A DNA stretch of 64,000 bases, taken from NCBI GenBank assembly GCA_024413635.1, contig JAKSTT010000002.1, positions 1-64,000 of the forward strand, written 5' to 3'. Positions 34,684 through 43,900 of the stretch are shown in pieces. The notes beneath the pieces are model-generated. The model was not told the DNA's origin. It did no database searches and worked only from the letters and a program-made list of their open reading frames with translations. The translations under genes were made by a program, and so were the position numbers. How positions within the stretch are numbered: position 1 is the first letter of the stretch; every line of letters starts with the position of its first letter. The DNA comes from Treponemataceae bacterium (GTDB lineage: Bacteria > Spirochaetota > Spirochaetia > Treponematales > Treponemataceae).

Positions 34684-36039
34684 TTACCCGAACAGGGCTT
34701 TTACCAGGCCCGAAATATCCTTTACGCAGGTCACGCCGGCATCCTTTTCAGGGGCAATAACCGTGGTAAAGCCCAGATCCCGGGCTGTTTTGGACCGGAG
34801 CTTGACGTTCTTAACCGGCCGGATTTCCCCTGCAAGCGAAAGTTCTCCCAGAATGGCCGTATTATCCGGCAGCGGCAGGTCCGTACGGGCAGAGTACAGT
34901 GCGGCTGCCAGGGCTGCATCTACGGCACTTTCAGAAAGCCGGACGCCGCCGGCAACGTTGATGTACAGGTCATGGTCACTGAACCGGAGCCCGGCCCGTT
35001 TTTCAAGTACTGCTGCCACGCGGCTGACCCGGGCAGAATCAATGTTGTCAGAGTATACCCGCGTTATGGAAGATTTTGCCGGCACCGTCAGTGCCTGAAT
35101 TTCAACCATAAAGCAGCGGGATCCTTCCATGGCGGGTACTACGGCAACTCCGGCCGGCAGTTTCCCCTCCCGGCGGATCATGAACATACCGCTGGGATCT
35201 TTTACCGGACTTAACCCTTTTGCGCCCATGCTGAATACGCCCAGTTCGTCTACGGAACCAAAGCGGTTTTTCTGGGCCCGCAGGAACCGGATATCATCAT
35301 CATTGCGTTCAAAGCTGATGACGGTATCAACCAGATGTTCCAGGGATTTTGGGCCGGCAATGCTGCCTTCCTTTGTAACGTGGGCAATCAGGAAAAGGAC
35401 GCAGTCCCGCTCCTTAACCCAGCTGACCAGTTCGTTGGCGCAGTATTTCAGCTGGTTGACGGTACCGGGCACAACGCCGGCTTCCGTGCTCCATACGGTC
35501 TGGATGGAGTCCACGATAACGAATACCGGATTGATGTTGTTCAGGGTATTTTCTATATCTTCCAGGCGGGTAGTGCAGAGCAGTTCAATACCGGACGTCG
35601 GCAGTTCCAGCCGGTCAGAGCGGTTACGTATCTGGGCGGCAGATTCTTCGCCTGAAACATAGAGGACCCGGCCTCCTTTATTTGCTGCTGCAATGGCACT
35701 GGCGGTCTGCAGAAGGAGCGTTGATTTTCCAATGCCGGGTTCACCGCCGATAAGGACGGCAGAACGCTTCATGGCGCCACCGCCTAATACCCGGTCCAGT
35801 TCTTCAATACCGGTACATAGACGGGTGCCTTCCAGCGGGTTTACTTTTTCAAGAGGCAGGGGACGGGCAGATTTTGCTGCGGCAGCTTTTCCCGGCAGCT
35901 GGCTGTCACCTGATTCAATGGTTTCTTCAAAGGTATTCCATTCACCGCATTCGGGGCATCTGCCAAGCCAGCGTGGCTGGGTAAAACCACAATTTGAACA
36001 CTTAAAGACGGTTGTCTGTTTAGATTTTTTTACTGCCAT
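34684..36039 (-). CDS. radA: DNA repair protein RadA
   Basis: 451 residues. RadA is a RecA-like motor that aids branch migration in recombination. Domains in order: a zinc finger C14-C17-C28-C31, a RecA core with Walker A GEPGIGKST (99–107), the RadA-specific KNRFGSVDELGVF, and a C-terminal Lon-protease-like domain (from about 330) without peptidase function. The start is supported by GAGGATTTC before the ATG. It is transcribed alone from a TATAAT box about 80 nt upstream. Confidence 0.97.
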   Translation of the reverse strand: MAVKKSKQTTVFKCSNCGFTQPRWLGRCPECGEWNTFEETIESGDSQLPGKAAAAKSARPLPLEKVNPLEGTRLCTGIEELDRVLGGGAMKRSAVLIGGEPGIGKSTLLLQTASAIAAANKGGRVLYVSGEESAAQIRNRSDRLELPTSGIELLCTTRLEDIENTLNNINPVFVIVDSIQTVWSTEAGVVPGTVNQLKYCANELVSWVKERDCVLFLIAHVTKEGSIAGPKSLEHLVDTVISFERNDDDIRFLRAQKNRFGSVDELGVFSMGAKGLSPVKDPSGMFMIRREGKLPAGVAVVPAMEGSRCFMVEIQALTVPAKSSITRVYSDNIDSARVSRVAAVLEKRAGLRFSDHDLYINVAGGVRLSESAVDAALAAALYSARTDLPLPDNTAILGELSLAGEIRPVKNVKLRSKTARDLGFTTVIAPEKDAGVTCVKDISGLVKALFG

Positions 36040-36121
36040 GAAATCCTCTGAAAAAAATTACGATAATTAGCACTATTTAAAGGTATTTTAATTGACTTCC
36101 ACTGTAGATTTTCTTACTCTA

Positions 36122-36127
36122 ATTATA
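36122..36127 (-). promoter_or_regulatory. -10 box for radA
   Basis: A perfect TATAAT on the minus strand, 82 nt before the radA ATG. No good -35 is seen at normal spacing, so the assignment is tentative. Confidence 0.4.
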
Positions 36128-36158
36128 GCTTGTAAAAAGCTGATAAACTCTCTCCGAA

Positions 36159-36215
36159 GTCCAGTTTGCTGGACGGGAAGCCCCGGGTAGCGTCGCTCTC
36201 GGGGTCTTCTTTTTT
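36159..36215 (+). terminator. two hairpins with a terminator-like T-run between radA and cysE
   Basis: GTCCAG-TTTG-CTGGAC (36159–36174) is followed by GAAGCCCCG paired with CGGGG-T-CTTC (36177–36209, one bulge), then a run of Ts. The loop contains TAGCGTCGCT, a word shared with the repeats at 7550 and 28696. In this orientation it is a classic terminator, but no plus-strand gene lies upstream. It could end a small RNA starting near 36100, or act on cysE transcripts despite the missing T-run on that strand. Confidence 0.5.
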
Positions 36216-36227
36216 AAATCACGTCCA

Positions 36228-37121
36228 TCACTTCCGTGGCTGCAGGGTTTCCTGTTTTGCAATGGTCGTGCTGCCTGCCGGTACCGATTCCGTCAGCCAT
36301 ACGTTACCGCCGATGACACTGCCTTTTCCGATGACGGTGCCGCCTCCCAGAATGCTGGCTCCTGCATAAATCGTAACATCGTCCTCAATGGTAGGATGCC
36401 GCTTTTTATCACACAGGTCCTTTTTAACGCTGATGGCACCAAGGGTTACGCCCTGGTAAATCTTTACGTTGTTTCCGATTTCCGTGGTTTCGCCGATGAC
36501 GATGCCGGTTCCGTGGTCAATGCAGAATGAAGATCCGATGGTGGCTCCGGGATGGATGTCGATACCGGTTTTTCCATGGATATATTCGCTCATGATGCGG
36601 GGAATTAACGGAACGCCATTCTGATGCAGGAAGTGGGCAATGCGGTGTACGGTTATGGCTTCAAAGCCCGGATATGAAAGAATGACTTCTTCCATTGAGC
36701 GGGCAGCAGGATCGCCTTCAAATGCAGCCTTTGCATCCAGCAGCAGTTTCTTCCGCAGGGCAGGAATTTCTTCCAGCAGTGAAAGGACCGTGCTTTCTGC
36801 AAGACTGAAGCAGTGGGATTTCTGTGCATCAGACTTGATGAACAGCATGGCCTTCTGTACTTCCTGGGTTAAATCACGGGCAATGCGGCTGATTTTTTCA
36901 GCGGTCAGGTAGGGAAGCATGTCAGCGGTAATCTGTTCTGCCGTCTTGAATCCCGGAAAAAGCAGGGATTGTATATCTTTTAGTGAAAAAATTACTGCTT
37001 CGGTATTGGGGAAATTATGTAATTCTGATATATTGATACCGCCGATGTCCTGGTAAGAGGAAAGAATTGATGCGGTAAGCGCGTCGAATGTCGGTTTGTT
37101 TGAAACAATTTTGCTATCCAT
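36228..37121 (-). CDS. cysE: serine O-acetyltransferase
   Basis: 297 residues from the ATG at 37121; an upstream in-frame start is rejected because a promoter lies between. The enzyme makes O-acetylserine for cysteine synthesis. An N-terminal helical domain precedes a left-handed beta-helix of hexapeptide repeats containing [20 protein letters not shown] and [20 protein letters not shown], with the catalytic His of IDHGTG. It resembles the longer EpsC-type branch. There is no ribosome-binding site, and a -10 box ends 7 nt before the ATG, so a leaderless message is predicted. No cysK is adjacent. Confidence 0.92.
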   Translation of the reverse strand: MDSKIVSNKPTFDALTASILSSYQDIGGINISELHNFPNTEAVIFSLKDIQSLLFPGFKTAEQITADMLPYLTAEKISRIARDLTQEVQKAMLFIKSDAQKSHCFSLAESTVLSLLEEIPALRKKLLLDAKAAFEGDPAARSMEEVILSYPGFEAITVHRIAHFLHQNGVPLIPRIMSEYIHGKTGIDIHPGATIGSSFCIDHGTGIVIGETTEIGNNVKIYQGVTLGAISVKKDLCDKKRHPTIEDDVTIYAGASILGGGTVIGKGSVIGGNVWLTESVPAGSTTIAKQETLQPRK

Positions 37122-37128
37122 ATTGAGA

Positions 37129-37157
37129 AATATAGTAGCTTCAAATAAAAAAATCAA
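37129..37157 (-). promoter_or_regulatory. cysE promoter
   Basis: On the minus strand TTGATT (37157–37152), 17-nt spacer, TATATT (37134–37129), 7 nt before the ATG. The position implies transcription starting at the start codon. Confidence 0.6.
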
Positions 37158-37184
37158 ATTATTTGAAAATTGTTGCAAACATGC

Positions 37185-37213
37185 TTGACAAAAATAATTC
37201 TTACTTGTACATT
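37185..37213 (+). promoter_or_regulatory. promoter of the tRNA-Thr–rpmG–tRNA-Trp–secE–nusG run
   Basis: Perfect TTGACA (37185–37190), 17-nt spacer, TACATT (37208–37213). Transcription should start near 37220, 39 nt before tRNA-Thr. No other strong promoter is seen before rplK, so it may drive the tRNAs and protein genes together. Confidence 0.7.
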
Positions 37214-37258
37214 ATGCAAACCGAATGACGCAAGACAAACCCGCCGCGTCAATCACAT

Positions 37259-37331
<73 letters not shown>

Positions 37332-37373
37332 TTTTCCAACAATTTTTATTGTTAAAATGAAAGGAGACCAGAC

Positions 37374-37550
37374 ATGGCTGCCAAGAAGAAAGGTGCTGTA
37401 GAAATCATTGCTCTTCAGTGTTCTGAATGCAAAAGAAGAAACTACACTACTTATAAAAACCGTAAAAATATCCAGGGTAAACTGGAACTGAACAAATATT
37501 GTCCGTTCGACCGCAAACATACCCTGCACAAGGAAACCAAAGTAAAATAG
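37374..37550 (+). CDS. rpmG: 50S ribosomal protein L33
   Basis: 58 residues. L33 sits near the exit site of the large subunit. The sequence follows the zinc-type form ([31 protein letters not shown]), but the fourth cysteine of the CxxC…CxxC set is Asp (CPFD), so only three cysteines remain and zinc binding may be weak or lost. AAGGAG precedes the ATG. It lies between tRNA-Thr and tRNA-Trp and is probably excised from the same transcript. Confidence 0.95.
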   Translation: MAAKKKGAVEIIALQCSECKRRNYTTYKNRKNIQGKLELNKYCPFDRKHTLHKETKVK

Positions 37551-37608
37551 GCTTTGATCCTAAGCTCTTGTTTATAATCCCGGCCATTCGGTCGGGTTTA
37601 TATATATT

Positions 37609-37681
37609 AGGTCAATAGCTCCAACGGTAGAGCGGCGGTCTCCAAAACCGCATGTTGGGGGTTCGAATCCCTCTTGGCCTG
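37609..37681 (+). tRNA. tRNA-Trp (anticodon CCA)
   Basis: 73 nt. The acceptor AGGTCAA pairs with TTGGCCT (one T-G), discriminator G. The anticodon loop CTCCAAA holds CCA at 37642–37644 between GCGGT and ACCGC. The T arm GGGGG-TTCGAAT-CCCTC is intact. CCA is not encoded. tRNA-Trp directly before secE is the usual bacterial arrangement. Confidence 0.95.
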
Positions 37682-37718
37682 TACCTGATTAAAAAACAAT
37701 AACGTGAGAGGACAGAAA

Positions 37719-37895
37719 ATGAAAATGGTTCAGTTTTTCAAAGAATGCGGCGCAGAGCTTAAGAAAGTAGTATGGCCATCAAAAGATGATGTTCTGTCTT
37801 CTGTAGGCGTTGTACTCGTATCTACCATTATCGTAGCTGTTGTTCTGGGGCTTCTTGACTTCCTGTTCACCACAGGAATGAACCTTATTTTCTAA
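37719..37895 (+). CDS. secE: preprotein translocase subunit SecE
   Basis: 58 residues, the single-helix form of SecE that clamps SecY in the translocon. An amphipathic helix with KKVVWPS, the family signature, is followed by one membrane helix (about 25–47). The ATG at 37719 is chosen because GAGAGGA lies 7 nt upstream; a GTG 15 nt earlier overlaps that site. It is followed 21 nt later by nusG. Confidence 0.93.
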   Translation: MKMVQFFKECGAELKKVVWPSKDDVLSSVGVVLVSTIIVAVVLGLLDFLFTTGMNLIF

Positions 37896-37916
37896 TAAAA
37901 CTGCGAGGATATATAC

Positions 37917-38477
37917 ATGGCAAAGGGTTGGTATATTCTTCATGTCTATTCAGGATATGAAAAGAAAATCGAACGCACTATCCGTGCTCTCCTCGAAAAC
38001 GGTGACCTCAGTTCAGATATCGTACTTGATGTAAAAGTTCCTGTTGAAGAAGTAACTGACATCAAGGACGGAAAAAAGAAAACCACCAAAAAACTTATTC
38101 TCCCCGGTTACCTGATGATTGAACTTGACCTGCCAGACAGTGGCTGGAAAGATGTTTGTTCATCAATCCGCCGTATCCAGGGTGTAACCGGATTTACCGG
38201 TCTTGTTAATCACAATGAAAAACCACGTCCTATTTCCAATGATGAAGCAGTTCGTCTGCTCCAGAAATCAGGCGATATCAAGGGCGAAAAAACTGTTCGC
38301 ATGAAACAGTCATATAACGTTGGTGAACAGGTTAAGATCATCGACGGTCCATTTGCTTCTTTCACCGGTTCTATTGAAGAAGTAAACATGGAAAAGAACA
38401 AGCTGCGTGTTACCGTTGCTATTTTTGGCCGCGCTACGCCAGTTGAAGTCGACCTTCTGCAGGTCGAAAAGGTCTAA
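37917..38477 (+). CDS. nusG: transcription termination/antitermination protein NusG
   Basis: 186 residues, the standard size. NusG binds RNA polymerase and links it to ribosomes or Rho. The NGN domain opens KGWYILHVYSGYEKKIE and holds LILPGYLMIELDL. The C-terminal KOW domain contains VGEQVKIIDGPFASFTG. GCGAGGA precedes the ATG. It is followed by a structured leader for the rplK operon. Confidence 0.97.
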   Translation: MAKGWYILHVYSGYEKKIERTIRALLENGDLSSDIVLDVKVPVEEVTDIKDGKKKTTKKLILPGYLMIELDLPDSGWKDVCSSIRRIQGVTGFTGLVNHNEKPRPISNDEAVRLLQKSGDIKGEKTVRMKQSYNVGEQVKIIDGPFASFTGSIEEVNMEKNKLRVTVAIFGRATPVEVDLLQVEKV

Positions 38478-38489
38478 TTTAGAAGATAT

Positions 38490-38627
38490 AAGTCCATTAG
38501 GACTTTTTCTTGTTTTGGGAGAGGCTTTGGTCCGTTGGACAGAAAAGCCTCGCTAGAGGAAAATACCCTGCTTTGCAGCCAATAATCAGTTTTCTGAAAA
38601 AAAAGGCTTGTGAGGACAGGGTTTTCC
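38490..38627 (+). promoter_or_regulatory. structured leader of the rplK-rplA genes
   Basis: Three paired elements lie between nusG and rplK. AAGTCC-ATTA-GGACTT, then TTTTC, is terminator-like (38490–38509). GAGGCTTT/AAAGCCTC encloses GTCC-GTT-GGAC (38521–38551). GGAAAA-T-ACCCTG pairs at long range with CAGGGTTTTCC (38558–38570 with 38617–38627). In other bacteria this gap holds the L1 autoregulation site, so translational feedback is a fair guess. No promoter was picked out with confidence. Confidence 0.55.
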
Positions 38628-38650
38628 CGCACCAACTTAAGGAGAAATAG

Positions 38651-39082
38651 ATGGCAAAGAAAAAGATTACTGCAGTTATCAAACTTCAGTGCCCCGCAGG
38701 AAAAGCAACTCCTGCTCCGCCAGTAGGTCCAGCTCTGGGTCCACACGGTGTAAGCGCTCCACAGTTTGTACAGCAGTTCAATGACCGCACCAAATCTATG
38801 GAACCGGGACTCGTAATCCCAGTAATCATCACTGTTTTCCAGGACAAAACATTTACTTTCGTTCTGAAAACCCCACCAGCAGCAGTTCTTATCAAGAAAG
38901 CATGTGGTCTCCAGAAAGGTTCAGGAAACTCAATCCTGAACAAAGTAGGAACCCTGTCAAAAGCTCAGCTTGAAGAAATTGCTAAAACCAAAATGCCTGA
39001 CATCAATGCCAATGACATTGAAGCAGCCAAAAAAATCATCGCCGGTACTGCACGCAGTATGGGTGTAGAGGTGGAGCAGTAA
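38651..39082 (+). CDS. rplK: 50S ribosomal protein L11
   Basis: 143 residues. L11 forms the GTPase-associated centre with 23S rRNA and is the target site region for thiopeptides. The N-terminal [21 protein letters not shown] (conserved proline pair) and the C-terminal rRNA-binding domain ([20 protein letters not shown]) are typical. AAGGAG precedes the ATG. rplA follows after 1 nt. Confidence 0.97.
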   Translation: MAKKKITAVIKLQCPAGKATPAPPVGPALGPHGVSAPQFVQQFNDRTKSMEPGLVIPVIITVFQDKTFTFVLKTPPAAVLIKKACGLQKGSGNSILNKVGTLSKAQLEEIAKTKMPDINANDIEAAKKIIAGTARSMGVEVEQ

Positions 39083-39083
39083 T

Positions 39084-39764
39084 ATGAAGCACGGAAAGAA
39101 ATATCTGGAATCACTGAAAAAGTATGACGCTTCTGCTTCATATGACGTTGTGAAAGCTTGTGAAATCGTTAAAGAAGTAAAATTCGCTAACTTTGACGAA
39201 ACCGTAGAAGCTCACATGAGCCTGAGACTGGGAAAGAACCAGACCGTTCGCGATACTCTCGTATTCCCAAACCAGTTCAAAGGCGAAAAGAAAGTTCTGG
39301 TATTCTGTAAAGAAGACAGAATTAAGGAAGCTCTGGATGCAGGTGCTGCATTCGCTGGTGCTTCTGAGTACATCGACAAAGTTAAGGGCGGTTGGCTCGA
39401 CTTTGACGTTGCAGTTGCAACTCCTGACATGATGAAAGACGTTGGTCGTCTGGGTATGGTTCTGGGTCGCAAAGGTCTTATGCCTAACCCAAAAACCGGT
39501 ACCGTTACCAACGACATCGTAGCCGCTATCAACGAACTGAAAAAAGGTCGTGTTGAATACCGCGCTGACAAACAGGGAAATGTTCACATTGCTGTTGGTA
39601 AAACTTCAATGGAACCTGCAAAAGTTGCAGAAAACGTACAGACCCTTATCAACGAAATCATTCGTAAGAAACCAAGCGATGCTAAAGGTGACTATGTACA
39701 GTCAGTTTCAGTAAGCTCAACTATGGGTCCTGGCGTTTGGGTAGACTATAAGGAAGGAGAATAA
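39084..39764 (+). CDS. rplA: 50S ribosomal protein L1
   Basis: 226 residues. L1 forms the mobile stalk at the exit site and, in many bacteria, represses its own operon by binding the mRNA leader. Family blocks include LRLGKNQTVRDTLVFPN, MVLGRKGLMPNPKTGTV and GNVHIAVGKTSM. The start lies 1 nt after the rplK stop, with GGTGGAG upstream, so translation is coupled. Confidence 0.97.
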   Translation: MKHGKKYLESLKKYDASASYDVVKACEIVKEVKFANFDETVEAHMSLRLGKNQTVRDTLVFPNQFKGEKKVLVFCKEDRIKEALDAGAAFAGASEYIDKVKGGWLDFDVAVATPDMMKDVGRLGMVLGRKGLMPNPKTGTVTNDIVAAINELKKGRVEYRADKQGNVHIAVGKTSMEPAKVAENVQTLINEIIRKKPSDAKGDYVQSVSVSSTMGPGVWVDYKEGE

Positions 39765-39766
39765 GA

Positions 39767-40300
39767 ATGGCTATTAGAGCAAAAAAACTCCAGCCTGCAA
39801 AAGTAGAAGCTATTGCAGAAGTTAAAACTGTCCTTGAAGGCTACAATAACTACATTTTTACCAATTACCGCGGACTCACCGTTGAACAGATTTCAACTCT
39901 GCGTGACAAACTTCGTCCACTCAACAGTGAATACAAAGTAATCAAGAACAATTTTGCTAAAGTTGCTTTCGATGAAATGAAAGTAGAAAACGTAGCAGAT
40001 TTTCTTGCTGGCCCTACCGCTATTGCCCTGGCCGGAGACGAATCAAACGAAGTTGCAAAAGTTCTGTTTGAATTTGCAAAAGACTGTCCTGCCCTGGAAG
40101 TAAAAGGTGCTTTCGTTGATAACGAAGTATACGATACCGCTAAGATCGAAGCATTCTCAAAACTCCCTGGAAAGAAACAGCTGATCGCTATGATTATGTC
40201 TACCATCAATGCACCTGTACAGAAAGTTGCAGCTACATTGCAGGCATACGTGGAGAAAAAACAGGCAGAAGGTGGAGAAGCTCCTGCTCAGGCAGAGTAA
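39767..40300 (+). CDS. rplJ: 50S ribosomal protein L10
   Basis: 177 residues. L10 anchors L7/L12 dimers on the large subunit. The globular domain shows FTNYRGLTVEQISTLRDKLR and LAGPTAIALAG; the C-terminal helix that carries L12 dimers ends in a short Ala/Glu-rich tail. AAGGAGAATAAG precedes the ATG, 2 nt after rplA, so it is in the same run and no separate L10 leader is possible upstream. Confidence 0.97.
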   Translation: MAIRAKKLQPAKVEAIAEVKTVLEGYNNYIFTNYRGLTVEQISTLRDKLRPLNSEYKVIKNNFAKVAFDEMKVENVADFLAGPTAIALAGDESNEVAKVLFEFAKDCPALEVKGAFVDNEVYDTAKIEAFSKLPGKKQLIAMIMSTINAPVQKVAATLQAYVEKKQAEGGEAPAQAE

Positions 40301-40313
40301 CTTCACTATTAAC

Positions 40314-40387
40314 AACACGTCAGGCTTCATAGCTGTCGTCCTGTCGTGTTAAATAAGCTGAAATCCCGTCTTGAGACGGCAATCAGC
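40314..40387 (+). promoter_or_regulatory. two hairpins between rplJ and rplL
   Basis: AACACG-T-CAGG pairs with CCTG-T-CGTGTT (40314–40324 with 40340–40350, one T-T mismatch). GCTGA and CCGTC pair with GACGG and TCAGC (40357–40387). Without T-runs they are more likely mRNA-processing or stability elements, which would help make the extra L12 needed per ribosome. Confidence 0.5.
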
Positions 40388-40418
40388 AAAACAACTAACT
40401 TATTAAGGAGAAGGTAAT

Positions 40419-40799
40419 ATGGCAGCTCTCACTACAGATCAGATTCTCGATGCAATCGCATCAATGACAGTTCTCGAAGCTTCAGAACTCGTTAAAGCAA
40501 TGGAAGAAAAATTCGGTGTAACCGCAGCAGCTCCAGTAATGGTAGCAGGTGCAGGTGCAGCTCCAGCTGCAGCAGCTGAAGAACAGACCGAATTCAATGT
40601 TTCTCTGGAAGCAGCTGATGCATCTAAGAAAATTGCTGTTATTAAAGCAGTACGTGAAGTTACCGGTCTGGGTCTGAAAGAAGCAAAAGACCTGGTTGAA
40701 GGTGCTCCAAAAATGCTGAAAGAAGCAGTTTCTAAAGAAGAAGCAGCTAAAATCAAAGAAACCGTTGAAGCAGCTGGTGGTACTGTTAAGATTGCATAA
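40419..40799 (+). CDS. rplL: 50S ribosomal protein L7/L12
   Basis: 126 residues. L12 is the flexible, multicopy stalk protein that recruits translation factors. An N-terminal dimer helix pair precedes an Ala-rich hinge ([18 protein letters not shown]) and the C-terminal factor-binding domain with [31 protein letters not shown] precedes the ATG. Codon use is strongly biased, as expected for a highly expressed gene. Confidence 0.97.
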   Translation: MAALTTDQILDAIASMTVLEASELVKAMEEKFGVTAAAPVMVAGAGAAPAAAAEEQTEFNVSLEAADASKKIAVIKAVREVTGLGLKEAKDLVEGAPKMLKEAVSKEEAAKIKETVEAAGGTVKIA

Positions 40800-40854
40800 T
40801 TGCATCTTGCATTTACAAACCGCAAATCTAGTCTCTTAGATTGAAGTAATTTCA

Positions 40855-40884
40855 AGCTACCAGAATACGTGTATTCTGGTAGCT
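40855..40884 (+). terminator. strong hairpin between rplL and rpoB
   Basis: AGCTACCAGAATAC and GTATTCTGGTAGCT are perfect 14-nt complements with almost no loop. This is the place of the rplL–rpoB attenuator or RNase III site in other bacteria, where ribosomal-protein output exceeds polymerase output. No T-run follows, so processing or partial termination is likelier than full stop. Confidence 0.7.
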
Positions 40885-40935
40885 ATACGTGTTTTAGTAG
40901 AAAAAGCACGATTTAGTGTTTACAAGGGGTATTTG

Positions 40936-43900
40936 ATGTTCGCAAAAAGCCGGACCGTAAATCGTCAGTATATCGGTAAAAATATCCAGAACTTCATGGA
41001 GCTGCCAGATCTCATCGACATCCAGCTCTCTTCATATGAAAGCTTCCTGCAGAAAGATAAGCTCGAGAAGGGTGAACCTCTCGAAATGCAGGGTCTTGAG
41101 GAAGTATTCCACTCAGCATTCCCTATTGAATCTCCTAACGGGGACATGCTTCTTGAATATGAATATTACATACTCGACTATGAGAATATAAAATTCGGTG
41201 AACAGGAATGTAAACAGAAAGGTATTACATACTCTGTTCCACTGAAGGCTAAAATCAACCTGATTTTCCAGCAGACCGGTGAAATCCGTCAGAAGGAAAT
41301 CTACATGGGTGATATTCCACTCATGACCGACCGTGGTACCTTCATCATCAATGGTGCAGAACGCGTAGTAGTTTCACAGATTCACCGTTCTCCGGGCGTT
41401 ATTTTCAGCCACGACAAAGGCGTTTATTCAAGCCGCATCATTCCGTACCGTGGTTCATGGCTGGAATTTGAAATTGACCCTAAAAAAGAGCTCATTTACG
41501 CAAAAATTGACCGCAAGAAGCGTATCCTTGGTACCATCTTCCTGCGTGCTCTTGGTTACAGCACCCGTGAAGAAATCATCCGTGCATTCTACCAGGTAGA
41601 AAAAGTTGCACTTGAAAACACTCACGAATTCAAAGAAAGCCTCATTGATAGAGTCCTGGCTGATGCCGTATGGATTAAAGACGAAGAAGGCAATGAAAAG
41701 AAACTGTTCAAAGCCGGTTCACGTCTGCACCAGCACGATATCGATGATCTGTTTGCCCACGAATCAGTAAAAGAAATTACCCTGATTACGTTCGATACCC
41801 GTACTAACCCGGATGATCCAACTCAGGTTAACGAATCACTTGATTCAGACATCATCATCAACTGTTTTGAACGCGAAGAAATCCGTTTCCAGAAAGAAGG
41901 TGCAGAATCTGACGAACCTACCAAAGAAGATGCACTGACTGCCGTATATTCTGTACTGCAGCCTGGTGAAGGCATCACCCTGGAACAGGCTGAAAAAGAC
42001 CTGACCACCATGTTCTTCTCTCTGCGCCGTTATGATCTTGGCCGCGTAGGACGTTACAAGCTGAACAAAAAGTTCAACTATAAGGAACCAGTTGAAGAAC
42101 TGACTCTGGTAAAACAGGATATTATCGAAACCATGAAATTCTTTACCAAAGTATATATTGGTGAAGAAGCTATCGACGATATAGACCACATGGGTAACCG
42201 TCGTGTACGTTCTGTTGGTGAATCAATGACCAACAATCTGAAGACCGCTTTCAACCGCATGGAACGCATTGCAAAAGAACGCATGGGGCTGAAGGAAACC
42301 GACACCATGAAACCACAGGATTTGATTTCGATTAAACCAATCGTTGCAGCCCTGAAGGAATTCTTCGGTTCAAGTACACTTTCTCAGTTCATGGACCAGA
42401 TTAACCCTCTGGCAGAACTTACCCACAAACGCCGTCTGTCTGCATTAGGTCCTGGTGGTCTTTCCCGTGACCGTGCCGGATTTGAAGTTCGTGATGTTCA
42501 CTACACCCATTACGGCCGTATGTGTCCTATCGAAACTCCTGAAGGTCCAAACATCGGTCTTATCGTTTCTCTGGCAATTTATACCCGTGTAAACGATTAC
42601 GGCTTCCTGGAAGCACCATACCGCAAGATTGAAAACGGTAAGGCTACCCAGCAGGTTGATTACCTGACCGCTATTGATGAAGACAAGTACTACATCGGAC
42701 AGGCTTCTGCCCAGATGGATAAAGACGGTAACTTCCTTGATTCTACTCTGGCCTGCCGCCGTTACGGTGACTATTCTTCACGTGCACCAAAAGACGTTCA
42801 GTACATGGACGTTTCACCAAAACAGGTAATTTCTGTTTCTGCATCGCTCATTCCATTCCTGGAACACGACGACGCCAACCGTGCACTGATGGGCTGTAAC
42901 ATGCAGCGTCAGGCTGTACCTCTGCTGTTCCCTGAACCACCTATCGTAGGTACCGGTATGGAACGCAAATGTGCTTATGACTCTGGTGTACTTGTTAAGG
43001 CAAAGAAACCGGGTGAAGTTATCCACGTTACTTCTGACGAAGTTCGCGTTCAGAACGAAGAACAGAAGAAAACCGGTGAATATGATTCATATCCACTGCT
43101 GAAATACCAGCGCACCAACCAGGATACCTGTTATCACCAGCGTCCTGTTGTTGAACTGGGTCAGAAAGTTGAGAAGGGTACCGTTCTTGCTGACGGTCCT
43201 GCTACCTTCAATGGTGAACTGGCTCTGGGACGCAACATTCTGGTAGGTTTCGTACCGTGGAACGGTTACAACTACGAAGACGCCGTACTTATTTCACAGC
43301 GCGTAGTTAAAGAAGATATGTATACCTCTATCCATATCAAGGAATTCACCACTGATCTGCGTGAAACCAAGCTTGGTCCTGAAAAGATCACCCGTGATAT
43401 TCCGAACACTTCAGAGAAAACTCTGGATAACCTGGACTCAGAAGGTATCGTTCGCATTGGTGCTAAGGTTCGCTCCGGCGATATTCTGGTTGGTAAAGTT
43501 TCTCCAAAATCAGAAACTGAAACCACCCCTGAATTCAAACTGCTGAACTCAATCTTCGGTGAAAAAGCCAAGGAAGTTCGCGATTCTTCACTGCGTGTAC
43601 CACACGGTGTTGAAGGAACCGTAATTGACGTACAGCGTCTGCGCCGTACCGAAGGTGACGAACTGAATCCTGGTGTTGATGAAGTTGTTAAAGTACTGAT
43701 CGCCATTAAACGCAAGCTGCGTGAAGGTGACAAAATGGCAGGTCGCCACGGTAACAAAGGTGTTGTTGCCCGTGTTCTGCCGGAAGAAGATATGCCATAC
43801 CTGGAAGATGGTACTCCACTGGACGTTTGTCTTAACCCACTGGGTGTACCTTCCCGTATGAACATCGGTCAGATTATGGAATCAGAACTTGGTCTGGCTG

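Noticed and set aside
36177-36215. Ordinary cysE terminator
   Set aside because: The T-run is on the plus strand; on the cysE strand the hairpin is followed by CCGTCC, so it is not a classical terminator for that gene.
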